The notes beneath the pieces are model-generated. The model saw nothing but the letters and a program-made list of their open reading frames with translations. It made no database searches and was not told where the DNA came from. Positions 1-8,439 of a DNA stretch of 37,807 nt are shown piece by piece. This DNA is from JAJRAG01 sp050010535. GTDB lineage: Archaea > Thermoplasmatota > Thermoplasmata > Methanomassiliicoccales > JACIVX01. Made by a program: the position numbers and the translations under genes. How positions within the stretch are numbered: position 1 is the stretch's first letter; each line of letters begins with the position of its first letter. Location: assembly GCA_050010535.1 (NCBI GenBank), contig JBEKKT010000016.1, positions 1 through 37,807 of the forward strand, written 5' to 3'.

Positions 1-68
1 ATCTATCCCGAGTCTGTGAAAGATTCTTATATCTGCGGGGAAATGGTTTCAAACAAGGGGAGGGAGGA

Positions 69-296
69 ATGGTCGAAACGACGAAATGTGAGGTAAAATG
101 CGGGAACTGTCGGAAATGGTTTCGTTCGTCCGTTCAATTCGGGACCGCTGAAGACTATTTCACAACACATGTGAACGTTGATGAGATATGCCCATTCTGT
201 CGACATAGGACGAGGTTGGACAAGGGCAATATGCGGTTTGCTGAGAGGAGAGAGAACGGAAGGGTTACCTACATTGAAGGAAAAGATGTTTTTTGA
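69..296 (+). CDS. Small zinc-ribbon protein
   Basis: A 75-residue protein with two cysteine pairs, CEVKCGNC near residues 7-14 and CPFC near 41-44, spaced as in a single zinc ribbon. The rest is charged with no membrane segment, so it is probably a soluble nucleic-acid- or protein-binding adaptor; no specific family is recognised. The ATG follows a strong purine-rich ribosome-binding site (GGGAGGGAGG) and a TATA-like TTATAT at about 28-33, which supports the start. It stands alone, with the next gene on the opposite strand. The role is unknown. Confidence 0.7.
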   Translation: MVETTKCEVKCGNCRKWFRSSVQFGTAEDYFTTHVNVDEICPFCRHRTRLDKGNMRFAERRENGRVTYIEGKDVF

Positions 297-397
297 CCTC
301 AGTAATCAATAGGACGGATTCCGTTGCAGTTTCTGACGGTTCGGACGGTTCTGAATGAGTATGGGCGTGACAATAGAAACCAATGCTCAATGCAGAT

Positions 398-1057
398 TCA
401 CTCTGATTTCGTAATCAGACCTGCATCGATGATGTCTTCGCTCGCCATTGTCGAGCCGTGTTCAGTCCCTCTTTCGATGCTGAAGTAATCGGGATCATCC
501 GACCCGTAGTGAATTACCCACACATGGTCATCTTCTGGCTTTCCTCGTAGCCGTACGTATCCTTCAGGACGGGGGTTAATCTTCGCACCATACTGCTCGA
601 TCACATTGACCAGAGGCTTATCCGATAAGGCAAATTGTGGGATCTCCGCCCTCTTATTGACGAATAGGAGCACTCCTCTAAACTGGGACAGGACGATGAG
701 GGGTGCAACCGGCGAGTATTTGAAAAGTGGTAACTCGATAAACCGGGTTGGACATTTTTCTTCCGCAGTCTTCCGATAGCTTCTGACAAATTCATTGAAG
801 TACGGAACAACCCATTCCGCGTTTGTTCCAGCCTTGTACTTCAATCGTGGTATTCCTTCTGTACGAGTTAGTATGAAGCAATAATCCTTTTTCGCCGTAT
901 CGCTCAACTGATTCCAAATGTGGGGCGCGATTTTCAGGAACGATTCATCGAACTGAGCATCCGGAAATGATTCCCTTGCCTTTCGAATGCTATTCAACTG
1001 GTTGGAGTATTCTGTTACATTTATATTAGTCTTCTGAACGCTTCCTCCAACACCCAA
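398..1057 (-). CDS. Hypothetical protein, start uncertain
   Basis: An open frame of 219 residues, soluble, without clear motifs, signal peptide or membrane segments; I do not recognise the family. The frame opens with TTG at 1057, but a good TATA element on the minus strand (TAATATAAATG, about 1015-1025) lies inside the frame. Transcription may therefore start near 990 and translation further in, for example at a TTG near residue 21. The codons look more AT-rich and less biased than in the surrounding housekeeping genes, which may mean recent transfer or a non-essential gene. Confidence 0.55.
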   Translation of the reverse strand: MGVGGSVQKTNINVTEYSNQLNSIRKARESFPDAQFDESFLKIAPHIWNQLSDTAKKDYCFILTRTEGIPRLKYKAGTNAEWVVPYFNEFVRSYRKTAEEKCPTRFIELPLFKYSPVAPLIVLSQFRGVLLFVNKRAEIPQFALSDKPLVNVIEQYGAKINPRPEGYVRLRGKPEDDHVWVIHYGSDDPDYFSIERGTEHGSTMASEDIIDAGLITKSE

Positions 1058-1347
1058 TCACAGTAGTGAGATATTTCCCTCTTTGCTTGTTGTCTCAAAT
1101 ACACCCTTGACCCTATGCGCCATGGAACGCCAACCCCCCCTGTCCATTTGTTACGCGAAGTGCTTATTAATACCTTTTCGTCGAATCAGAGAAGAAAAAA
1201 GAACCGGAAGAGGTTTGCATCCTGGAGGAAAATGCCTCAGAAACGGCACTTTTTGCCTCGAGCCAGTGCTATTTCGTGCCGATATAATGGTTTCGGAAAT
1301 ACTCGATGTCATACTCCTTCGCTAGGTCACTGGCCTGCGTGAAACTA
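1058..1347. other. Intergenic region, no gene seen
   Basis: About 290 bases between the unknown gene and the end of the 4-hydroxybutyryl-CoA dehydratase gene. The short open frames here have no family resemblance and no good ribosome-binding site. AT-rich stretches (CTTATTAATAC near 1163, GATATAATGG near 1280) resemble promoters but lead to nothing recognisable. Confidence 0.4.
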
Positions 1348-2811
1348 CTATCCACGGATCTTCTTCAGGACTTCATCCTCTTTGATTCCTGCCAGTACCT
1401 TCGCATATTCCGCTTTCAGCGGGAGGTTCCCCTGGCGGAGTATCATTATCCGCTGCGCCTGCGGGGATCCAGCTCCATGCATCGCCTCTATCAGGGCGGT
1501 GCCGCCAGAGAGATTCTCCACCAGCCTTACGAGACGCGCACGCTCCTCCACCGATACGCCCTCCTTTGCTTTCATATACTTCTCTACATATTTGCCGATC
1601 TTCTCATTCTTGAAATCTTTCTGGGATGGCAGCGTCGCAACGATTCCACCAGCAATGTCCTGGGAAATCCTGCAGATCTCGTAGATCAGCCTGGTCACGT
1701 TCTGCTTCGTCACGTTCGCAAGGAGAGGGTCGACCATGTACGTTCCTGACTTTGTCGGTGCACCCTCGCTCGAACAGGCAATGGATCCACAGTACAAGGT
1801 TTCGGTTAGGTGGACCATCTCTGTGAGTTTGTCCTTGACATGAGACGCATCCTGCACTCCGTGGGCCTGGGCAAGGCCGTAGCTTGCCCCGATTATCACG
1901 TCGCTCACACCGGCTTTGCAGCCGCCGTAGTTCTGCCTGTGGTAGGACGCGAAGCGCTCGACGAGCATCCCTGAGAACTCGGATTCTCCGGCCATGAAGA
2001 CACGTTCGTTGGGAATGAAAACATCGTCAAAGACCACGAGAGCTTCTCCTCCCACGATACCATACCCAAGGTTACCTCTGTCGATGTCCTTCTCGAACTT
2101 TCTGATGTCGTTGGTCTGCCTTCCCAGGATGTGAACAATGCCCTTCTCGTCCGAAGGCACCGCAAATGAGACTGAGTACTCGGCATCGTTCGCCGTCATG
2201 TTGAGGGTCGGCATGACGAGCATCATGTGCGAGTTCGCCGAGCCGGTCTGGTGTGCCTTTGCTCCCCTGACTACAATACCGTCGTCCCTCCTCTCGACGA
2301 TGTGTACAAACATGTCGGGGTCTGCCTGCTGGCTCGGCCTGAGACTCCTGTCTCCCTTCACGTCCGTCATCGCACCGCCGATCATCAGATCCTTTTGCTG
2401 GACATTCCTCATAAAGTCCTTGACGCGTTCGAAATATTTGGTGCCGAGCTTCTGGTCCATTTCGTAAGTCGTCGTGTAGACGGCGTTCATCGCGTCTAGA
2501 CCGACGCACCTCTGGAAGCAGGATCCAGTCTTCCTTCCGATCATCCTGAGCATTTTGACCTTCTTGACAAGGTCTTCGGAACTCTGGTGAATGTGTGTGA
2601 AACGGTTGATCTTGTTGCCGGTCAGGTGTGAGATCGCAGTCATTAGGTCCGTGCATTGCGGGTCATGCGCGAGCTCGTAGGTCATCGCCACGGCATTGGC
2701 ATGTTCCCACGTGAATGGATGGTCCGCGACGCTGTCGATCCTTTCTCCAAAAACGTATGCCTCGGTCTTCATTTTCCGCAGGCTTTCAAGGTATTGTCTG
2801 CCGTTCATCAT
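1348..2811 (-). CDS. abfD: 4-hydroxybutyryl-CoA dehydratase / vinylacetyl-CoA isomerase
   Basis: Belongs to the HpaB/4-hydroxyphenylacetate hydroxylase fold family. The enzyme dehydrates 4-hydroxybutyryl-CoA to crotonyl-CoA with FAD and a [4Fe-4S] cluster. The four cluster ligands of the dehydratase branch are visible: Cys98 and Cys102 in GSCFQRC, and the His-x6-Cys of HRQNYGGC about 200 residues later. This separates it from plain flavin hydroxylases. I chose ATG 2811 (487 residues; the clostridial enzyme is about 484) over the longer frame from 2895 because a GGGAG site precedes it and a TATATAT box at 2868-2874 falls inside the longer reading. In archaea it serves the 3-hydroxypropionate/4-hydroxybutyrate cycle or 4-hydroxybutyrate fermentation; no other gene of either pathway is in the window. 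Confidence 0.9.
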   Translation of the reverse strand: MMNGRQYLESLRKMKTEAYVFGERIDSVADHPFTWEHANAVAMTYELAHDPQCTDLMTAISHLTGNKINRFTHIHQSSEDLVKKVKMLRMIGRKTGSCFQRCVGLDAMNAVYTTTYEMDQKLGTKYFERVKDFMRNVQQKDLMIGGAMTDVKGDRSLRPSQQADPDMFVHIVERRDDGIVVRGAKAHQTGSANSHMMLVMPTLNMTANDAEYSVSFAVPSDEKGIVHILGRQTNDIRKFEKDIDRGNLGYGIVGGEALVVFDDVFIPNERVFMAGESEFSGMLVERFASYHRQNYGGCKAGVSDVIIGASYGLAQAHGVQDASHVKDKLTEMVHLTETLYCGSIACSSEGAPTKSGTYMVDPLLANVTKQNVTRLIYEICRISQDIAGGIVATLPSQKDFKNEKIGKYVEKYMKAKEGVSVEERARLVRLVENLSGGTALIEAMHGAGSPQAQRIMILRQGNLPLKAEYAKVLAGIKEDEVLKKIRG

Positions 2812-2867
2812 CGTGTTCAGCTCCCATTGGGACTGGATGGTAACGCGGGGACTTACGTGACATCGGG

Positions 2868-2874
2868 TATATAT
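2868..2874 (-). promoter_or_regulatory. TATA box of the dehydratase gene
   Basis: TATATAT on the minus strand (reads AGATATATACCC), about 57 bases before the chosen ATG at 2811. It predicts a leader of roughly 30 bases carrying the GGGAG ribosome-binding site. Confidence 0.6.
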
Positions 2875-2945
2875 CTGTTGGCGGCGCTGGGTCACGTCAC
2901 TCGTTGGTTTGGTGTGACGAGGTCCCTTTCAACAAGCAAATTTGA

Positions 2946-2951
2946 TTTATA
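2946..2951 (+). promoter_or_regulatory. TATA box of the cupin gene
   Basis: TTTATA at 2946-2951. It lies just after a possible TTG start at 2942, which argues that translation begins further in, at GTG 2984. Confidence 0.5.
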
Positions 2952-2983
2952 CTCGTCAAGCACTTTTCCCGCCGGGTGAAACG

Positions 2984-3304
2984 GTGATATTCCGAGGAAA
3001 GGACGCTAAGGTTGCGAAACCAGTTGAGGGCATACTCCGCAGGATGCTGGCGTGTGGCAAGCGCTGCCAGATCATCGAATTCAAGCTTAGCAAAGGCGCT
3101 AAGATACCCGGACACAAACATCCCCATGAGCAGATCGGCTTTCTGGAAAAGGGTCGGTTCAATATAGTCATCGGGGACAAGGAATACACGCTCGGGGAAG
3201 GGGATGGCTACTGGATAGAACCGAACGTTGATCATAGCGTCGACGTGCTCGAGGACTCGATCGCCATCGACGTCTTCGCGCCTCCGCGTGAGGACTTCAT
3301 GTGA
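2984..3304 (+). CDS. Small single-domain cupin protein
   Basis: A one-domain cupin of about 106 residues. The metal-binding first motif reads GHKHPHEQ followed by a conserved glycine turn and a Glu-rich strand; the second motif is ...GYWIEPNVDHS, supplying the last histidine. The substrate cannot be told; such proteins bind small ligands or act as isomerases, dioxygenases or sensors. The frame can be extended to TTG 2942, but the TATA box at 2946-2951 and a GGGTGA site just before GTG 2984 favour the shorter form. It is divergent from the 4-hydroxybutyryl-CoA dehydratase gene, so shared regulation is possible. Confidence 0.75.
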   Translation: MIFRGKDAKVAKPVEGILRRMLACGKRCQIIEFKLSKGAKIPGHKHPHEQIGFLEKGRFNIVIGDKEYTLGEGDGYWIEPNVDHSVDVLEDSIAIDVFAPPREDFM

Positions 3305-3346
3305 CAAAGGGTGCAAGAATCGCAGCTTTAGATCAAGGCGACAGCC

Positions 3347-3511
3347 TCAGGTGGGGAAGAGCTGCCTCATTAATTCCACGAGGATGATCAGCGCGACGGT
3401 CATCCCGATAACGAACCAAGGGTTTATCCTGAGCGCTTTCTCGTCCTCGGAGTCGAAGTATCTGATAAGACCAGCCGCGGATTGAAATCCTTCGTTCTTC
3501 TTCTTTGGCAT
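3347..3511 (-). CDS. secG: Preprotein translocase subunit SecG (Sec61-beta family)
   Basis: A 54-residue protein, short enough to be overlooked. It has a basic N-terminus (MPKKKNEG), the family hallmark SAAGLIRYFDSED around residues 11-23, an INPW turn, then one membrane helix (about residues 33-48) and a short tail. This is the archaeal Sec61-beta arrangement: a cytosolic N-terminus and a tail anchor bound to SecYE. The start is supported by AAAGGGA just upstream and a TATAAATAT box at 3544-3552. It is monocistronic between the cupin and lysS. I am confident of the family from its size and motif order. Confidence 0.85.
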   Translation of the reverse strand: MPKKKNEGFQSAAGLIRYFDSEDEKALRINPWFVIGMTVALIILVELMRQLFPT

Positions 3512-3543
3512 GTCCCTTTCGCTGCTGTCATCGCGTGTCGCGG

Positions 3544-3552
3544 TATAAATAT
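3544..3552 (-). promoter_or_regulatory. TATA box of secG
   Basis: An ATATTTATA element on the minus strand, 33 bases upstream of the secG ATG. Transcription would begin about 10 bases before translation. Confidence 0.6.
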
Positions 3553-3621
3553 GTTTGCGGCGGTTTGGTTAGACCCTCAGAAATGCCAAGCGAGGACGTC
3601 AATGTCGCTGAGTCACATAGG

Positions 3622-3630
3622 TTTATATTT
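3622..3630 (+). promoter_or_regulatory. TATA box of lysS
   Basis: TTTATATTT about 30 bases ahead of ATG 3660. It puts the transcription start near 3650, downstream of the alternative TTG at 3642. Confidence 0.6.
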
Positions 3631-3659
3631 CGGCTGCCTGTTTGCACCAGTTTGATATC

Positions 3660-5204
3660 ATGCATTGGTCGGACGTGATAGCCAAGACGCTCGTTTCGAG
3701 AAGCACCAAGCATCTCATTTCTACCGGCATCAGCCCCTCGGGTTTCATACATGTCGGCAGCCTGCGCGAGGCGATCACCGCCGAGGCCGTCCATAAGGCC
3801 GTCAACGAGCTCGACGCTGATGCAAAGCTGATCTACCTGGTCGATTCCTTCGATCCACTCCGAAGGCGATACGCGTTCTTGCCAGAATCCTACGAGCAGG
3901 AGGTGGGGAAGCCGTTATATAGCATCCCTTGCCCGTGCGGCGAGCACACGAACTACGCCCATCACTTCATCCAGCCCTTTCTCGACGCCATCCGCGAACT
4001 CGGAGTGAAGCCCGAGGTGTTCTGGACCCACGAATTGTATTCGACTGGGAAGCTCGCCGGAGCGATCGACAACGTGATCAAGGAGAAGGAGAAGGTCGCC
4101 AAAATACTCAGGGAGGTGACGGGAAGGGATGTGCCTGCGGATTTCTTCCCTTACAGCCCGCGTTGCCCCGCGTGCGGCCGATTCGCCGAGGTAACGATAG
4201 CTGGCTATGAGTTTCCATTCGTATCGTACAAGTGCGCATGCGGCCACGAAGGGAAGGCGGACGTCCGCAAGGATGATGGCAAGCTCCCCTGGCGCATCGA
4301 GTGGGCCGCGAAGTGGAAGATATTGGGCGTTACCTGCGAGCCGTTCGGAAAGGACCACGCAGCCGCTGGCGGTTCGTATGATACAGGCGTGAGGTTCGCC
4401 CGGGAGATATTCGGCATCGAGCCCCCGTATCCGATCCCCTACGAGTTCATACAGCTCAAGGGAAAGGGCCAGATGCACAAATCTTCCGGGTCGGTCGTGA
4501 CGGGTGTTGACGCGCTCAAGATCACTCCCGCACCTGTTCTCAACTACGAGGTGCTGCGTTACAACCCGGACCGTCACATCGATTATGACCCCGACCTTGG
4601 GATCCTAGACATTGTGGACGAGTATGATCGCGTGGAGAAGATGTACTATGCCGGTGGCGCTGGAGAGAAGGAGGAAGACTTGCTTCGCGCCTACGCACTG
4701 GCCCAGCCCAACGGCCCCCGTCGAACGATGCCGTTCCAGATCCCATACAGGCATCTCGTCAGCGTCGTGCAATGCACCGATTCCTTCGACGGGGTCATCG
4801 ATGTTCTGAAAAGGACCGAGCACGCAGAGAGCATCGATATCAAGGATCTGGGGCTGCTCAAGCAGAGGGTTGATTGCGTCAGGTATTGGCTCGACCATTT
4901 CGCTCCTGACGAGGTGAAGTTCTGCATCGCCATGGAGATGCCAGATGTGAAGCTTACAGAGCAGGAGATCTCTTTCATGAAATGCCTCTCGTCCTCTCTC
5001 ACAGACGTTGCATGGGAGGGCAATATGATTCACGACGCCGTCTATGAGTGCGCGAAGTCGAGCGGTCTCGGGGCCGGCAAGGGGTTCCAGGCTCTGTATC
5101 AGGTCTTCGTCAACAGGCGCTCGGGACCGCGCCTTGGTTACTTCCTGTCGACCTTGGACAGGGATTTCGTCATGAAGCGAATAGACCGAGTTGCACAGAT
5201 GTGA
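3660..5204 (+). CDS. lysS: Lysyl-tRNA synthetase, class I
   Basis: Charges tRNA-Lys with lysine. This is the class I form typical of most euryarchaea, unrelated to the class II LysRS of most bacteria. The Rossmann signature is SGFIHVGSLREA (HVGS at residues 31-34 from ATG 3660) and the KMSKS equivalent is MHKSSG near residue 280. Two cysteine clusters (CPCGEH and CPAC...CACG) fit the zinc-binding insert. A helical anticodon-binding C-terminal half follows. At 514 residues the length is normal. The frame can start at TTG 3642, but the TATA box at 3622-3630 favours ATG 3660, with a very short leader. It converges on top6A. Confidence 0.95.
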   Translation: MHWSDVIAKTLVSRSTKHLISTGISPSGFIHVGSLREAITAEAVHKAVNELDADAKLIYLVDSFDPLRRRYAFLPESYEQEVGKPLYSIPCPCGEHTNYAHHFIQPFLDAIRELGVKPEVFWTHELYSTGKLAGAIDNVIKEKEKVAKILREVTGRDVPADFFPYSPRCPACGRFAEVTIAGYEFPFVSYKCACGHEGKADVRKDDGKLPWRIEWAAKWKILGVTCEPFGKDHAAAGGSYDTGVRFAREIFGIEPPYPIPYEFIQLKGKGQMHKSSGSVVTGVDALKITPAPVLNYEVLRYNPDRHIDYDPDLGILDIVDEYDRVEKMYYAGGAGEKEEDLLRAYALAQPNGPRRTMPFQIPYRHLVSVVQCTDSFDGVIDVLKRTEHAESIDIKDLGLLKQRVDCVRYWLDHFAPDEVKFCIAMEMPDVKLTEQEISFMKCLSSSLTDVAWEGNMIHDAVYECAKSSGLGAGKGFQALYQVFVNRRSGPRLGYFLSTLDRDFVMKRIDRVAQM

Positions 5205-5245
5205 TAGTCCTTTCTAGACTCTATACGCTGTGAACCCCCGAGCTT

Positions 5246-6364
5246 CTATCTCATCACCCCGAGCTCTGTCAGTTTCTCGGGCAGATAGGTATCCGTCACA
5301 TAGTCGAGACCGTATTTCGCCAGCGCCTGCTGCTCTGCCTTCCTGTTCAGCTGAAGCATCGTCTCGATCTCCCCTCTCCAGAATTCGTCGTTGAACCGCG
5401 GGTCCTTGAGTTCTGCGTTCAAAGCGCGGATGTCCACGTCTGTGAGCTTGTCGGTCGGAAGCTTGTAATTCACTATGTCCGAGGCCGTTATTCCGACGAA
5501 CTCTGCGGTTGGCGTGGCGAGGTACTCGGAGATGTGAGCGGTCTTGATCGCTCCGAATGCGAGTGAGGCGTATATCCTGAAGGACCACGGATCTCCGTCG
5601 GTGAAGGCGACCACCGGCAGGTTCATCTCCTCGTTCACTCTCTTGATGAACCTCCTCGTGCTCCTGGCCGGCTGGCCCTTCAAATGCACTAGAAGCGCAC
5701 CTGCGCTTTCCTCGAAGCCGTTCTCGACCAACCTGTCGAACATACCGCCGGTCTCGATTGCTAGAACGAACTTGGCATTCGATTCCACGAGTTTGATCTT
5801 GTCCTTCTCGACATTATAGGGAATGCCGTATCCAGAATCCCCGACGTCGTCCCGGCAGTTGATCTTTTTCACCTTTCCCTTCCTGTCCGTCTCGGTCAGG
5901 ACGAGATCCCCGATGACGCTGGCTCCATTCTCCTCGGGCCTGAGCTTAAAATCCTCCCTCATGCATTTCGTGACGATTTCCAGATCCTCTGCTAGAAGGT
6001 TCGATTCGTCCTGGGAGCCGAACTTCCCCTTTCCCCAGCCCTCGGATATGTAATACATCTCTCTCAATGTGGAGGACTTGTTCTGGGCGATCATTTCCTC
6101 TATGAACTCGAGGACGAACATCGTTCGCAGGAGCATTTGGGCCCCTTTGGTCTTCTTGGCCGAACGGGCACCCGCGGCCTTCCCGTATTTCCAGACCCCG
6201 AGCTTCGGGTCGAATCTGATGTTGCTCTTCGTCCTGAGGGGAATCACCATCTTTGGGACCTTTCCGGCAGACAACTGGTCGTATATCGAGTTCGCGATCT
6301 CGTAGAGTTCCGCGACCGCGTCGTTGCTGACGTTGTCCTCGGGGCCGTGCTCATTGCTCGTCAT
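5246..6364 (-). CDS. top6A: DNA topoisomerase VI subunit A
   Basis: The DNA-cleaving subunit of the A2B2 type IIB topoisomerase and homologue of Spo11. The winged-helix (5Y-CAP) domain carries the tyrosine pair in TLREMYYISEGWG (Tyr104/105), one of which attacks DNA. The Toprim domain follows, with the metal-binding Glu in VLAIETGG and the DxD of FTDGDPW. The length (372 residues) is normal. It lies immediately downstream of top6B with a 14-base overlap, so the subunits are translationally coupled. The stop is TAG. The complex relaxes supercoils and decatenates chromosomes using ATP. Confidence 0.96.
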   Translation of the reverse strand: MTSNEHGPEDNVSNDAVAELYEIANSIYDQLSAGKVPKMVIPLRTKSNIRFDPKLGVWKYGKAAGARSAKKTKGAQMLLRTMFVLEFIEEMIAQNKSSTLREMYYISEGWGKGKFGSQDESNLLAEDLEIVTKCMREDFKLRPEENGASVIGDLVLTETDRKGKVKKINCRDDVGDSGYGIPYNVEKDKIKLVESNAKFVLAIETGGMFDRLVENGFEESAGALLVHLKGQPARSTRRFIKRVNEEMNLPVVAFTDGDPWSFRIYASLAFGAIKTAHISEYLATPTAEFVGITASDIVNYKLPTDKLTDVDIRALNAELKDPRFNDEFWRGEIETMLQLNRKAEQQALAKYGLDYVTDTYLPEKLTELGVMR

Positions 6365-8342
6365 TCAGCACCTCCACCTGTTCGTCGTAGTCCACTTCTT
6401 CTTCCTCGGCTTCTTCGACCGCTTCCGGAGCCTCCACCTCAGTTACGGCAAGCGCATCCACATCCCAGTCACCCGGAAGAGGATCGGCGCCGATAACGAA
6501 GACCGGGTTGATGCCGCTCGCGTAGATCTCGTTCTCCTCGTACGCATCGGCATCAAGACCTTTCAGATCGAACGAGATCTCAGCCTTGGCGGTCGAGGAC
6601 AGGCGTCTCAATTCCCAGGTCACCTTTTGACCGTCCTTGATTTCGGACGGCATGGGCTTGACACTCCTTTCGTCCAGCGATCCCTGCGGTACCACGAGGT
6701 GCAGATTGAAGCTCTGAGACTTTGGAGTGTAGTTATAGATTGTAACTCGGACCTTGTGCCTATTGCTCTCGTACTGGATCGAGTCGTCTATCCAGACGAC
6801 GTTCATGATCTTCGTTATCGTCCCGTTGAGCGACGGGACCTCCTTGCCGACGATCTTTGCGGACTTCTGGGCTATGAGCGGGAGTATCTCCTGGACAATT
6901 TCGAACTTCGCCTTCGTCTTCCCTTTGGTCTCTTTCTTGTTGAGGTGGGTCTTCAACATCCTGCCGCACGCTTTCAAGGCTAGCTCCGCCTCCTCCTGCA
7001 TCTCCGGGATGTTGGCGATAGCCTCCTTGGCCTCGGAAGTGAACGGGATCTTGGTCGAAGCAACGTGCACCAGGATAATCGCCGGGCCGTAGGGGATGCC
7101 CTCGCCCCCCCGCTGTTCAAGGCCGTACCTCCTCCAATCCATATGTTCGATCGCTTTCGTGATGACGCACGCTCCCTGCTGGTAAAGCAATGGAACGCGG
7201 TTGGCAAAGCGCAGGATCGTGACCGGCTGGTCTTTCGGAATGTCCCCGCCGTATACGATGCCGACCTCGACGATGAACGGATTCCCCTGGTACACGCTCG
7301 GCTCTCTCGTGACGGGGGGAGCGTAGAACTCTGGCTTCGCCTCCTCCAAAACGTTCTTGAGCCCCTTTCGGATGAGCGCCTCGCCTATCGGTGAAAGGCA
7401 GTCGGTCTGCGGGGCCATTATCTTGACGGAGGACATAGCGCCTATGAGCTGTTTGTACTGTTCAAGGGTGAGGTCTTGGGGCTTCATATCTTCGGACAGC
7501 CAGGCTTTCTCGCATATCTCCCTCGCGACCCTCTCACTGATCCTGTTGAAATCACTCCTCAGGAACTTAGACAGCCGGTTTGCGGTCGTGACCTTCGTCA
7601 TGTTCATGAGGACGCCTAGTTCGAGCCCTTCCGGGTGGGGCTTTATCTCCTTAGTGGGCGATGGCATGCTGTCCGTCGCTCTCTCGAATATGAACTTCTT
7701 TCCATCCGGATCGGTGAAAGTGATGGCCGCATGCGGATTGACGATGGCGGTCTCCCTTAGATACTCGAGGACAGACTGCTTTCCCACCACGTAACGGCCG
7801 TTCATGTAGAACTCGATCTTCGTTCCATGTTCCTTTTCGTCCCAGATGACGAAGTCCTCCTTGAGGACGTCAGGCGCGTTCTTCTTCGTGTTCACCATGA
7901 TGTCCATCTTGACGGCAGCGCCGTTCTGCTCCGTCTTCGAAACGACGGTGGCAGGCTTTCCGGTCGTGATCTGGCCATACATGACCGTTGCGGATATGCC
8001 AATCCCCTGTTGCCCCCTGGACTGTCTCAGCGAGTGGAATCTTGAGCCATACAGAAGCCGCCCGAAGACGTTCGGGACGACGCGGGGTATGATTCCCGGG
8101 CCATTATCCTCGACCGTGACCTTGTACTCGTTCTGATCGATCCTGTTTATCTCGATGATGATCTCCGGAGGTATCGACGCCTCCTCGCATGCATCGAGTG
8201 AGTTATCCACGGCCTCTTTGACCCCCATGATGAGGGACTTGGTGGCGCTGTCGAATCCCAGTATCTGACGGTTCCTCTCAAAGAACTCCGAGACAGATAT
8301 TTCCTTTTGCTTCTTAGCTAGCTGCTCCGCTATTGAGGCCAT
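6351..8342 (-). CDS. top6B: DNA topoisomerase VI subunit B
   Basis: The ATPase subunit of topoisomerase VI. The GHKL ATP-binding site is visible: the N-box KEAVDNSLDAC (Glu43, Asn47), the DNGPGI loop, and the glycine-rich lid RGQQGIGISA. A helix-two-turn-helix region, the transducer domain and a C-terminal Ig-like domain follow, then a strongly acidic tail (residues about 635-663) ending in the overlap with top6A. At 663 residues it is the long form with the C-terminal domain rather than the short crenarchaeal form. It is the first gene of the top6BA operon. Confidence 0.96.
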   Translation of the reverse strand: MASIAEQLAKKQKEISVSEFFERNRQILGFDSATKSLIMGVKEAVDNSLDACEEASIPPEIIIEINRIDQNEYKVTVEDNGPGIIPRVVPNVFGRLLYGSRFHSLRQSRGQQGIGISATVMYGQITTGKPATVVSKTEQNGAAVKMDIMVNTKKNAPDVLKEDFVIWDEKEHGTKIEFYMNGRYVVGKQSVLEYLRETAIVNPHAAITFTDPDGKKFIFERATDSMPSPTKEIKPHPEGLELGVLMNMTKVTTANRLSKFLRSDFNRISERVAREICEKAWLSEDMKPQDLTLEQYKQLIGAMSSVKIMAPQTDCLSPIGEALIRKGLKNVLEEAKPEFYAPPVTREPSVYQGNPFIVEVGIVYGGDIPKDQPVTILRFANRVPLLYQQGACVITKAIEHMDWRRYGLEQRGGEGIPYGPAIILVHVASTKIPFTSEAKEAIANIPEMQEEAELALKACGRMLKTHLNKKETKGKTKAKFEIVQEILPLIAQKSAKIVGKEVPSLNGTITKIMNVVWIDDSIQYESNRHKVRVTIYNYTPKSQSFNLHLVVPQGSLDERSVKPMPSEIKDGQKVTWELRRLSSTAKAEISFDLKGLDADAYEENEIYASGINPVFVIGADPLPGDWDVDALAVTEVEAPEAVEEAEEEEVDYDEQVEVLNDEQ

Positions 8343-8439
8343 AACAACATCTCAAGGATTGCTTAATCCGACTGGGTGCATCCCGATGGCGATATTTGCG
8401 GTGTCGTAGATAAAGGTTGCCGAAAGGTCACTGGAATTC

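Noticed and set aside
1083..1342. Plus-strand frames of 75-80 codons
   Set aside because: No ribosome-binding site, overlapping one another in different frames, no recognisable features.
5544..8136. Several plus-strand open frames within top6A/top6B
   Set aside because: Shadows of the well-supported topoisomerase VI genes, without promoters or family features.
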